From contig NZ_JAJQQS010000011.1 in NCBI RefSeq assembly GCF_021228125.1, positions 62,001 through 126,000 of the forward strand: a DNA stretch of 64,000 nt, written 5' to 3'. This DNA comes from Streptomyces albireticuli. GTDB lineage: Bacteria > Actinomycetota > Actinomycetes > Streptomycetales > Streptomycetaceae. Under the pieces are notes generated by a model. The model was not told the DNA's origin, did no database searches, and saw only the letters and a list, made by a program, of their open reading frames with translations. Positions 16,780 to 25,852 of this stretch are shown piece after piece. Positions within the stretch are counted from its first letter, which is position 1; every line of letters starts with the position of its first letter. The position numbers were made by a program, and so were the translations under genes.

Positions 16780-16820
16780 ACCGGCGGCGGCCCCACGCGG
16801 GGCCGGGACGAGGGGGCACC

Positions 16821-17033
16821 ATGACGCGCCAGGAACTGACCCGGCTCACCGGCAAGTCCGGCGGGCCTCAGTGCGTTGACGACGACTACCCCAACGTGTA
16901 CCGCCATGAAGGCAGGAGCAGCATCGTCGTCCAAGGCGACGTCTACCGTGGCTTCGCCGCACCGGACGGCGAAGCCCTCGTGGAGATCCCGGAATCGGTA
17001 CTGAAGGAGGCGGTCCGTGCACTTGGATGGTGA
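16821..17033 (+). CDS. Small hypothetical protein (70 aa) paired with DUF6879
   Basis: ATG at 16821 follows GAGGGGG. The product has a central block with CVDDDYPNVY and VVQGDVYRGF and ends in a helix IPESVLKEAVRALG. It resembles the short proteins that often accompany XRE regulators and DUF6879 proteins in Streptomyces, but it lacks the usual DUF397 signature and I cannot name it. Its 3' end overlaps the DUF6879 start by 17 bases, so the two are co-expressed. Confidence 0.75.
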   Translation: MTRQELTRLTGKSGGPQCVDDDYPNVYRHEGRSSIVVQGDVYRGFAAPDGEALVEIPESVLKEAVRALGW

Positions 17034-17568
17034 GGAGTGGCGGAAGGCCTTCGACGCCTTCCAGGCGGACGCGTGGCGATTCGAGGCGCAGCCGACCTAC
17101 GCCATGCCCCGGGAGGCGGAGAGCCTGGCCGCCTTCCTCCGGGGCGAGCCGATGCCCCCGGGGCACAACGCCCGCTGGCACGAGCGGGTTCGCGGCTACG
17201 TGGCGTCCGGGCGCCGCGTCGGCCGGGTGCGTGTCGTCCGGCGGCCGCTCACCGCCTACCAGCGGTACCAGTTCGCCTGGGGCATCCCCGGCAACATCCG
17301 GGCCGGGGAGGACATCCGCGTCCTGGACGTCACCCACGACGACTACGGCCTGCCGCTGACCACCACCGACTGGTGGATGTTCGACGACTCCCGTGTGGTG
17401 CACCTGAACTTCCGTCCCGACGGGACCCAGGTCAGCCGCGAGGCCGTCAGCGGCGACGCCTCGCCGTACCGGGAGTGGAAACGCAGGGCGCAGGCCGAGT
17501 CCGTACCGTTCGCCGAGTACGTGAAGACGGCGGGTGACATTCGTGCACACAGGGTGCCGACACAGTGA
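17017..17568 (+). CDS. DUF6879-family protein
   Basis: The 183-residue product fits the DUF6879 family: a WRFEAQPTY-type N-terminal segment, the RGY..SGRRVGRVRVVRRPLT strand region, and the C-terminal WWMFDDSRVVHLNFRPDG block. The family has no established biochemical role but is repeatedly encoded beside XRE/HATPase genes in Streptomyces. GTG at 17017 follows GAAGGAGG with a 6-7-base spacer, which decides the start. Located between two paralogous XRE genes and convergent with the second. Confidence 0.85.
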   Translation: MHLDGEEWRKAFDAFQADAWRFEAQPTYAMPREAESLAAFLRGEPMPPGHNARWHERVRGYVASGRRVGRVRVVRRPLTAYQRYQFAWGIPGNIRAGEDIRVLDVTHDDYGLPLTTTDWWMFDDSRVVHLNFRPDGTQVSREAVSGDASPYREWKRRAQAESVPFAEYVKTAGDIRAHRVPTQ

Positions 17569-17620
17569 GGCCGGAACTATCAGAGGTGACTGATAGCCCC
17601 GGCCACTACCTGACTCGCAG

Positions 17621-18805
17621 TTACACGCCCAGCCAAGACCCGTAGTTGCTGAAGGTGTCAGGCATGCGCCGCTTCGCCGATTCCAGACCGGCATAGGTCT
17701 CCCGCACCATGGGGTGGTACCGGGTCTGCTGAGGGGCCAGCTTCCGGGCCTGCTGCAAACTCTTGAAGGCCGCGTCCGTCCGCCCGATCCACATCTGGGA
17801 GCGCGCCACCTCGGCGCAGTGATGCGCCCGCCGGGACGGCGGCCAGAAGTCGGGGACCGCCGCGCCCTCGGCCGCCCGCACCGCTTCCGGGTACCGGTCG
17901 AGCTCGGCGAGAACGCTCACCCGGTGCACGGAGACGTTGGTGGGCCCGAACGACAGCCAGTGGACCTTCTCCGCCGGCCCCGTACGGTCAGCGATCCGGC
18001 GAGCCTCGTCCAGGTGGCCGTTGGCGGCGTCCTCGTCCTTGTCCCGGCCCGCCAGCACGGCGGCACCCAGGTGGAGCTGACCCGTGACGACATCACGCAC
18101 ACGGCCGGCTTCCGCCTGCTCCAGCGTGGACAGCCCCAGGCGCACCAGACGCTTACCGGTCCGGTAGTCACTGGCCCGCAAGTAGGCCAGAGCCCGCAGG
18201 TACTGCCGCATCCCCACCAGCACCGGATCCGAGGCCCGCCGCGCGGCCCAGTCCAGGCGGTCCAGCGCGACCGTGCACAGGTCGAGGAAGCCGAGCTTCG
18301 TGGTCACATCGTAAGCCGTGCGGTACGCACTGGCGAGAACGCGCCAACTGCGCTCCTTGCCATCGAGGTGCGCCGCGGTGGTGGCTTCGTGGATCAGGCC
18401 GGGGAGCTCCGCGGCGGCCTGCTTGATGCTCGTCACCCGGACCAGCGCGCACAACTCCTCGGCGTGCGCCTCCAGCTCCTCCACGGAACGGGGGGCGACG
18501 TCCGGGTCGGCTCCCAGGTCGTAGACGTTCAGCGCCTCGCGGATCGGCTGGATCAGCCCGTCCAACTGGTCCGCCCGCAGCTCGTCCAGATAGGGCTGCC
18601 CGGTCAGCTCCGTGACCGGCACCGAGAGCGCCCGGGCCAAGGCCCCGATGACCGACGGACTCGCGGGCAGGGCACCCTGCTCGACCTTGGTCAGCGTGCT
18701 GTAGGAGACATGGGACAGGTCGGCCAGCTCGCGCTGGGTCAGGCGCCGGACCTTACGCGATCGCGCGATGCGCGCGCCGGTGTGCTCACCGCTGTGCGGG
18801 GGCAT
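17621..18805 (-). CDS. XRE-family transcriptional regulator with TPR-like C-terminal domain (paralogue 2)
   Basis: A 394-residue paralogue of the XRE protein at 15295-16548. The helix-turn-helix spans about 11-66 (RLTQRELADLSHVSYSTLTK, VEQGALPASP), followed at residue 69 by the shared GQPYLDELRADQLD segment and an all-helical domain. The recognition-helix residues differ (SYSTLTK versus SKSLLSK), consistent with different DNA specificity. ATG at 18805 follows ACGGAGC. The gene lies downstream of glmS-acpS after a 124-base gap and is convergent with the DUF6879 gene. Confidence 0.93.
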   Translation of the reverse strand: MPPHSGEHTGARIARSRKVRRLTQRELADLSHVSYSTLTKVEQGALPASPSVIGALARALSVPVTELTGQPYLDELRADQLDGLIQPIREALNVYDLGADPDVAPRSVEELEAHAEELCALVRVTSIKQAAAELPGLIHEATTAAHLDGKERSWRVLASAYRTAYDVTTKLGFLDLCTVALDRLDWAARRASDPVLVGMRQYLRALAYLRASDYRTGKRLVRLGLSTLEQAEAGRVRDVVTGQLHLGAAVLAGRDKDEDAANGHLDEARRIADRTGPAEKVHWLSFGPTNVSVHRVSVLAELDRYPEAVRAAEGAAVPDFWPPSRRAHHCAEVARSQMWIGRTDAAFKSLQQARKLAPQQTRYHPMVRETYAGLESAKRRMPDTFSNYGSWLGV

Positions 18806-18896
18806 GGGGTGCTCCGTTCTCCCGTGACAACTGCACGGTACCCGCAAGAAGTTGCGCCGGAACGGTGAACGTCCCTCGCCCGAAGGGCCGTTCGCC
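18806..18896 (-). promoter_or_regulatory. Promoter/operator region of XRE paralogue 2
   Basis: Towards the gene: CGAACGGCCC (18894-18885), CGAGGGACGTT (18878-18868), a palindrome CGCAA-CTTC-TTGCG (18856-18843), GTACCGT with a -10-like TACCGT, and AGAACGGAGC with the ribosome-binding site. Spacing matches paralogue 1 to within one base, while the palindrome sequence is different. The region also reaches the acpS stop codon. Confidence 0.6.
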
Positions 18897-18929
18897 GTCC
18901 GAAAACCACCGCGCTGCGCGCGGCGCACG

Positions 18930-19294
18930 CTACTTCTCCGCGATCACCACAGCGGAAGCGACCCCCGCGTCATGGCTCAGCGACACATGCCACGACGTCA
19001 CCCCCAGCGCCTCCGCCCGGGCCGCCACCGTCCCCGTCACCACCAGCCGCGGCTGCCCGCTGCTCTCCGTCGTGACCTCGGCGTCCGTCCAGAGCAAATT
19101 GCCGGGGGCGCCCAGGGCCTTGGCCACGGCCTCTTTCGCGGCGAAGCGGGCGGCGAGGGAGGCGATGCCGCGGCGTTCGCCGCTCGGGAGGTAGAGCTCG
19201 CGTTCGAGGAAGAGGCGTTCGGCCATGGCGGGGGTGCGGCGGAGGGCCGCGTCGAAGCGGTCGATCTCGGCCACGTCGATGCCGACTCCTACGA

Positions 19295-19298
<4 letters not shown>
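18930..19298 (-). CDS. acpS: Holo-[acyl-carrier-protein] synthase
   Basis: Transfers 4'-phosphopantetheine from CoA to apo-ACP for fatty acid (and type II polyketide) synthesis. The magnesium-binding Asp lies in GVGIDVAEIDRF and the catalytic Glu in RFAAKEAVAKALG; the C-terminal SWHVSLSHDAGVA block is intact. Length 122 residues is normal. Its ATG overlaps the glmS stop codon by four bases (ATGA), so it is translated from the glmS transcript. Confidence 0.97.
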
Positions 19299-21142
<1,844 letters not shown>

Positions 21143-21189
21143 GCGCAGCAGCGTACGGCTCAGGCCCCGCCCGAGGTGCCACCAATGGC

Positions 21190-21540
21190 TCAACGGCCCC
21201 GTTCGATGCGGTCGATGGCCTCCTGGACCAGCTCCAGGTACTCGACCTCCTCGCAGCGCGGCTTGCTGCCCAGCTCGTAGCGGTCCAGGCAGTCGTGCAG
21301 ATCCTGGCCCAGGTCCTCGTCCGGCAGCTCGGCGCTCAGTTCGCCGCACACCTGCGCGGCGAACGTGTCCCGGGTCCCGGGCCCGGCGCCCGCCGCCCCG
21401 CCCGGGCGTACGCGGCGGCGCGGGCGCGGGCGGCCGCGGCCGTCCCCGCAGCCCGGCAGGGCGGCGCGCTCGCGCGCGTCGCGGCGATCACGGCATACGA
21501 GCCTGCGCACGGCGGCCCGCAGGGAAAGGATGACCAACAC
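21190..21540 (-). CDS. Hypothetical protein upstream of glmS, 116 aa
   Basis: GTG at 21540 with only a weak GGGGAC site. The N-terminal half is Arg/Gly/Pro-rich and may be disordered; the C-terminal half is a compact acidic helical segment with two cysteines (DLHDCLDRYELGSKPRCEEV). It ends 47 bases before glmS on the same strand and may be co-transcribed. I do not recognise a family; the start is uncertain and the N-terminal part could be non-coding. Confidence 0.5.
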   Translation of the reverse strand: MLVILSLRAAVRRLVCRDRRDARERAALPGCGDGRGRPRPRRRVRPGGAAGAGPGTRDTFAAQVCGELSAELPDEDLGQDLHDCLDRYELGSKPRCEEVEYLELVQEAIDRIERGR

Positions 21541-21584
21541 GGCGTCCCCAGCATGGTGCGGCGGTCAGGAGGCAGGGACGCTAG

Positions 21585-21600
21585 TACTGACCGGCCAGTA
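21585..21600. promoter_or_regulatory. Near-perfect palindrome TACTGACCGGCCAGTA between divergent genes
   Basis: The 16-base sequence matches its own reverse complement except at one symmetric pair. It lies in the 202-base gap between the gene at 21540 (minus) and coaA (plus), a fitting place for an operator. No regulator can be assigned. Confidence 0.4.
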
Positions 21601-21742
21601 GGTACAGGGATCTCGTGGAACTTCACCTTCTGGAGCCCCTTGCGGCACTACTGGAACCACGCGAGTCACACAAACCACACAAGAACACCCTCACCCAGCA
21701 CCCGGAAGTGAGCACCGAGCGTCACCCGCGCACAATGGGCCC

Positions 21743-22738
21743 GTGCCGACCACCACAGAGCAGCCGCAGCACCGCCGCCGCGCCGACTCGTCCCCGTACG
21801 TGGACCTGACCCGCGCGGAGTGGAGCGCGCTGCGCGAGAACACGCCGCTGCCGCTGACCGCCGACGAGGTCGAGCGGCTGCGCGGGCTCGGCGACGTCAT
21901 CGACCTCGACGAGGTCCGTGACGTCTATCTGCCGCTGTCCCGCCTGCTCAATCTCTACGTCGGCGCGACCAGTCAGCTGCGCGGCACGCTGAACACCTTC
22001 CTCGGGGAGGCCGGCGACCGCGGCCACGGCTCCCAGCCGGGGACCCCCTTCGTCATAGGCGTCGCGGGCAGCGTCGCGGTCGGCAAGTCGACCACGGCCC
22101 GCCTCCTCCAGGCGCTGCTGGCCCGCTGGCCGGAGCACCCGCGCGTGGAGCTCGTGACCACGGACGGCTTCCTGCTGCCCAACGCCGAGCTGCACCGCCG
22201 CGGCCTGATGTCGCGGAAGGGCTTTCCCGAGTCCTACGACCGGCGCGCCCTGACCCGCTTCGTCGCGGACGTGAAGGCGGGCCGGGACGAGGTCTCGGCG
22301 CCCGTCTACTCCCACCTGATCTACGACATCGTGCCCGGCGAGCGGCTGACCGTGCACCGCCCGGACATCCTGATCATCGAGGGCCTGAACGTCCTCCAGC
22401 CGGCCCTGCCGGGCACGGACGGCCGCACCCGCGTCGGGCTCGCCGACTTCTTCGACTTCAGCGTGTACGTGGACGCGCGCGCCGAGGACATCGAGCGCTG
22501 GTACTACGAGCGCTTCAAGAAGCTCCGGAAGACCGCCTTCCAGGATCCCGACTCGTACTTCCGCAAGTACACCCAGGTCTCCGAGGAGGAGGCCCTGGAC
22601 TACGCGCGCCGGAACTGGCGGACCATCAACAAGCCCAACCTGCTGGAGAACGTGGCGCCCACGCGCGGCCGCTCGAATCTGATCCTGCGCAAGGGCCCCG
22701 ACCACAAGGTGCAGCGGCTCTCCCTGCGCAAGCTCTGA
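21743..22738 (+). CDS. coaA: Type I pantothenate kinase
   Basis: Catalyses the first step of CoA synthesis, phosphorylation of pantothenate. The P-loop VIGVAGSVAVGKST, the TTDGFLLPN segment, KGFPESYD, and HLIYDIV followed by IIEGLNVLQ are characteristic of prokaryotic type I (CoaA) enzymes. 331 residues with a short polar N-terminal extension. GTG at 21743 is the earliest plausible start. Convergent with glmM, separated by a strong hairpin. Confidence 0.97.
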   Translation: MPTTTEQPQHRRRADSSPYVDLTRAEWSALRENTPLPLTADEVERLRGLGDVIDLDEVRDVYLPLSRLLNLYVGATSQLRGTLNTFLGEAGDRGHGSQPGTPFVIGVAGSVAVGKSTTARLLQALLARWPEHPRVELVTTDGFLLPNAELHRRGLMSRKGFPESYDRRALTRFVADVKAGRDEVSAPVYSHLIYDIVPGERLTVHRPDILIIEGLNVLQPALPGTDGRTRVGLADFFDFSVYVDARAEDIERWYYERFKKLRKTAFQDPDSYFRKYTQVSEEEALDYARRNWRTINKPNLLENVAPTRGRSNLILRKGPDHKVQRLSLRKL

Positions 22739-22815
22739 CGGCCGAGGGCGGACGAGAGCGGACGAGAGCGGCCGATGCCGGACGAGGGCACCCGAGAGGG
22801 CACCCAGGGGCGCGT

Positions 22816-22868
22816 ACGCACGCGCGCCGCCCGGCCCGGAAGCGGTTCCGGGCGGGCGGCGCGTGCGT
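22816..22868. terminator. Bidirectional terminator between coaA and glmM
   Basis: A long GC hairpin with arms ACGCACGCG...CCCGGAA and TTCCGGG...CGCGTGCGT around a short loop, with small bulges. It sits midway between the convergent ends of coaA and glmM. Upstream, at 22741-22790, short imperfect GCGGACGAGA direct repeats follow the coaA stop. Confidence 0.8.
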
Positions 22869-22891
22869 AGGGGTCCGGGGCGGGCCCGGGA

Positions 22892-24250
22892 CTAGCCCAG
22901 GGCGGACTTCACGACGTCGGCGAGGCGCTGCGCGACCGTGCGCGCCTGCTCGATGTCGGCGGCCTCCACCATGACGCGGACGAGCGGCTCGGTGCCGGAG
23001 GAGCGCAGCAGCACCCGGCCGGTGGAGCCCAGCTCGCGCTCGGCGGTCTCGACGGCCTCGGTCAGCTCGGGCGAGGACTTCACCCGGGTCTTGTCGACGT
23101 CGCGGACGTTGATCAGGACCTGCGGCAGCCGCTCCATGACGCCGGCCAGGTCGGCCAGGGACCGGCCGGTGGCGGAGACCCGGGCGGCCAGCATCAGGCC
23201 GGTCAGGGTGCCGTCGCCGGTGGTGGCGTGGTCGAGGACGATGACGTGGCCGGACTGCTCGCCGCCGAGGGCGTAGCCGTGGGCCTTCATCTCCTCCAGG
23301 ACGTAGCGGTCGCCGACCGCGGTCTGGACGAAGTCGACGCCCTCGCGCTCCATGGCCAGCTTGAAGCCCAGGTTGGACATCACGGTGGCGACGACGGTGT
23401 TCTTGCGCAGCGAGCCCGCCTCGCGCATGGCGAGGGCCAGGACGGCCAGGATCTGGTCGCCGTCGACCTCGTTGCCCTTGGCGTCCACGGCCAGGCAGCG
23501 GTCGGCGTCACCGTCGTGGGCGACGCCGAGGTCCGCGCCGTGCTCGACGACGGCGTGCCGCAGCTTCTCCAGGTGGGTGGAGCCGCACTCGTGGTTGATG
23601 TTGAGGCCGTCGGGCTCGGTGCCGATGGTGACGACCTCGGCGCCGGCCCGCGCGAAGGCCTCCGGGGAGACCCGGGCGGCCGCGCCGTGGGCGCCGTCGA
23701 TGACGACCTTGAGGCCGTCGAGGCGGTTGGGGAGGACGCCGATCAGGTGGGCGACGTAGTTGTCGAAGCCCTGGTCGTAGTCGCGGACACGGCCGACGCC
23801 GGCGCCCGTGGGGCGGTCCCAGGGCTCGCCGGAGGCGTGGGAGCGGTAGGTCTGCTCGATCCGGTCCTCCAGCTCGTCGGCGAGCTTGTGACCGCCGCGG
23901 GCGAAGAACTTGACACCGTTGTCCGGCATGGCGTTGTGGCTGGCGGAGAGCATCACGCCGAGGTCCGCGCCGAGCGCACCGGTGAGGTACGCGACGGCCG
24001 GCGTGGGCAGCACGCCCACCCGCAGGACGTCGACGCCGGCGCTGGCGAGACCGGCCACGACGGCGGCCTCCAGGAACTCCCCGGACGCGCGCGGATCTCG
24101 TCCGACGACGGCCACGGGGCGGTGGCCCTCGAACGTACCCGCCTCGGCGAGCACATGCGCCGCGGCGACCGACAGGCCGAGCGCGAGCTCAGCCGTCAGA
24201 TCGGCGTTCGCGACGCCGCGCACACCGTCCGTACCGAAGAGTCGTCCCAC
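22892..24250 (-). CDS. glmM: Phosphoglucosamine mutase
   Basis: Converts glucosamine-6-phosphate to glucosamine-1-phosphate. The phosphoserine loop MLSASHNAMPDNG, the metal-binding DGDADRC loop, the sugar-binding GGEQSGH motif and the phosphate-binding RSSGTEP loop are all visible in the right order across 452 residues. The start MGRLFGTDGVRG is the standard one. Located downstream of rplM-rpsI but separated from them by a strong hairpin, so probably on its own promoter. Confidence 0.98.
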   Translation of the reverse strand: MGRLFGTDGVRGVANADLTAELALGLSVAAAHVLAEAGTFEGHRPVAVVGRDPRASGEFLEAAVVAGLASAGVDVLRVGVLPTPAVAYLTGALGADLGVMLSASHNAMPDNGVKFFARGGHKLADELEDRIEQTYRSHASGEPWDRPTGAGVGRVRDYDQGFDNYVAHLIGVLPNRLDGLKVVIDGAHGAAARVSPEAFARAGAEVVTIGTEPDGLNINHECGSTHLEKLRHAVVEHGADLGVAHDGDADRCLAVDAKGNEVDGDQILAVLALAMREAGSLRKNTVVATVMSNLGFKLAMEREGVDFVQTAVGDRYVLEEMKAHGYALGGEQSGHVIVLDHATTGDGTLTGLMLAARVSATGRSLADLAGVMERLPQVLINVRDVDKTRVKSSPELTEAVETAERELGSTGRVLLRSSGTEPLVRVMVEAADIEQARTVAQRLADVVKSALG

Positions 24251-24374
24251 TGGTGTCCTCCGAAAAACGCGGTACGGGTCCCACGAGCGGGCCCCCGCAC
24301 ATCAAGGTGTCGAGTCCGGGACCGGAGCGTTGCAGCCGGATACATCCAGGTATACGCCCCGTGCCGCCGATAGC

Positions 24375-24416
24375 CGAACGCCCCGGCGGGCACGGAGTGT
24401 GCCGCCGGGGCGTTCG
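24375..24416 (-). terminator. Terminator of the rplM-rpsI operon
   Basis: A hairpin with arms CGAACGCCCCGGCGG and CCGCCGGGGCGTTCG lies 25 bases past the rpsI stop codon and before glmM. Confidence 0.85.
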
Positions 24417-24440
24417 AGCAATAGCAGCGAAGCCGCTTGT

Positions 24441-24956
24441 TTAGCGCTTGCTGTACTGCGGGGCCTTGCGGGCCTTCTTGAGACCGGCCTTCTTGCGCTC
24501 GACCGCACGGTCGTCGCGCGAGAGGAAGCCGGCCTTCTTCAGCGGGCCGCGGTTGTTGTCCACGTCCGCCTCGTTCAGGGCGCGGGCCACACCGAGGCGC
24601 AGGGCGCCGGCCTGGCCGGACACGCCGCCACCCGCGATGCGGGCGATGACGTCGTAGCGGTCGTCGAGCTCGAGCACCTTGAAGGGCTCGTTGACTTCCT
24701 GCTGGTGCACCTTGTTGGGGAAGTAGTCCTCAAGGGTGCGACCGTTGATCTTCCACTTGCCGGAGCCCGGAACGATCCGGACACGGGCGATGGCGTTCTT
24801 GCGACGACCCAGGCCGGCGGCCGGCTGGGGGTCACCGAAACGGGAAGCGAGCGACTCGGAGGTGTACTCCGACTCGACGACCTCGGTCTCGGTGGTGTAC
24901 TCCTCGACGCCAGCCTCGTCGTCGATGACGGGGGTCTCGGCGGTGGTCTCAGCCAC
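24441..24956 (-). CDS. rpsI: 30S ribosomal protein S9
   Basis: S9 lies in the head of the small subunit; its C-terminal tail (ARKAPQYSKR here) reaches the P-site tRNA. The domain begins near GRRKNAIARVRIVPG and contains KINGRTLEDYF and GGGVSGQAGAL. An acidic N-terminal extension of about 45 residues is typical of actinobacteria. Follows rplM by 43 bases, the conserved rplM-rpsI order. Confidence 0.98.
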   Translation of the reverse strand: MAETTAETPVIDDEAGVEEYTTETEVVESEYTSESLASRFGDPQPAAGLGRRKNAIARVRIVPGSGKWKINGRTLEDYFPNKVHQQEVNEPFKVLELDDRYDVIARIAGGGVSGQAGALRLGVARALNEADVDNNRGPLKKAGFLSRDDRAVERKKAGLKKARKAPQYSKR

Positions 24957-24999
24957 GATTCTCCTCAGATGCTTTCTGTCTGGTCGGCGGTGGCCGGGA

Positions 25000-25446
25000 C
25001 TAGCCCTGCTTGACCTGGGTGATCTCGAACGGGACCGGCTGCTGGGCGGCGTGCGGGTGCTCGCTGCCCGAGTAGACCTTCAGCTTCGAGAGCATCTGAC
25101 GGCCGAGGGAGTTCTTGGGAACCATGCCCTTGATGGCCTTCTCGACAGCCTTCTCGGGGCTCTTGTCGAGCAGCTCGTCGTAACGAACCGCACGGAGACC
25201 ACCCGGGAAGCCGGAGTGGCGGTAGGCCAGCTTCTGGGTCTTCTTGTTGCCGGACAGGTGAACCTTGTCGGCGTTGATGATGATGACGAAGTCACCCATG
25301 TCCATGTGCGGGGCATACACGGGCTTGTGCTTGCCACGCAGGAGGTTGGCGGCCTGAGAGGCCAGACGGCCCAGGACGACGTCCTGCGCGTCAATGATGT
25401 GCCACTGGCGCTGGACATCGCCGGGCTTGGGGCTGAACGTACGCAC
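25000..25446 (-). CDS. rplM: 50S ribosomal protein L13
   Basis: Large-subunit assembly protein. The 148-residue product starts VRTFSPKPGDVQRQWHIIDA and contains LGRLASQAANLLRGKHKP and GMVPKNSLGRQMLSKLKVY. GTG at 25446 was chosen, with AAGG eight bases before it; the longer upstream frame is leader sequence. First gene of rplM-rpsI. Confidence 0.98.
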   Translation of the reverse strand: MRTFSPKPGDVQRQWHIIDAQDVVLGRLASQAANLLRGKHKPVYAPHMDMGDFVIIINADKVHLSGNKKTQKLAYRHSGFPGGLRAVRYDELLDKSPEKAVEKAIKGMVPKNSLGRQMLSKLKVYSGSEHPHAAQQPVPFEITQVKQG

Positions 25447-25811
25447 GGTCGTAGCCTTCGCTTCTTCGAGTGGGGTCTCCCCAAGCCCGCTAAGGCTGAG
25501 GGGACGGGTCCTGACACGGTCCTCCGGACGGACAGACCACCCTGGCGACGGCCCGGGGACGCAACCCGAACACGTGCCGGCGGAATGTCGACCGACGGAC
25601 AAGCGTAAGGGCCCCTCGCGTGAGAACGACTAGCCAATACGCATAACGAACTCGTAGAGTACCGGCCGCGTGCGGGCTGGGTCAAAACATGGTCCCACTA
25701 GTCGCCGCGTACGGCATGTCCGCCGCCGGGCGCACCGCCCTGACCTGCGGGGTCGGGATTCCTGATCTTCCCCGAGGAGTTTTCCGATCTCCTTCCGGCC
25801 TCCCCGGGCCT
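25447..25811. other. rplM leader and promoter region
   Basis: About 365 bases without a gene between rplM and the ABC-F terminator. It must hold the rplM promoter and leader. The part nearest the gene has a weak hairpin-forming stretch (GGGGTCTCCCC at about 25471-25481). I could not assign a -10 or -35 with confidence. Confidence 0.6.
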
Positions 25812-25844
25812 GCGCCGGGGCGCCTGCGAGAGACACCCCGGCGC
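25812..25844 (-). terminator. Terminator downstream of the ABC-F gene
   Basis: Arms GCGCCGGGG (25812-25820) and CCCCGGCGC (25836-25844) lie 9 bases beyond the ABC-F stop codon. Confidence 0.7.
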
Positions 25845-25852
25845 GCGAGCCC

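Noticed and set aside
22741..22790. Repeated GCGGACGAGA after coaA as a regulatory array
   Set aside because: Only two or three short imperfect units in a 3' region; more likely chance in GC-rich sequence beside the terminator.
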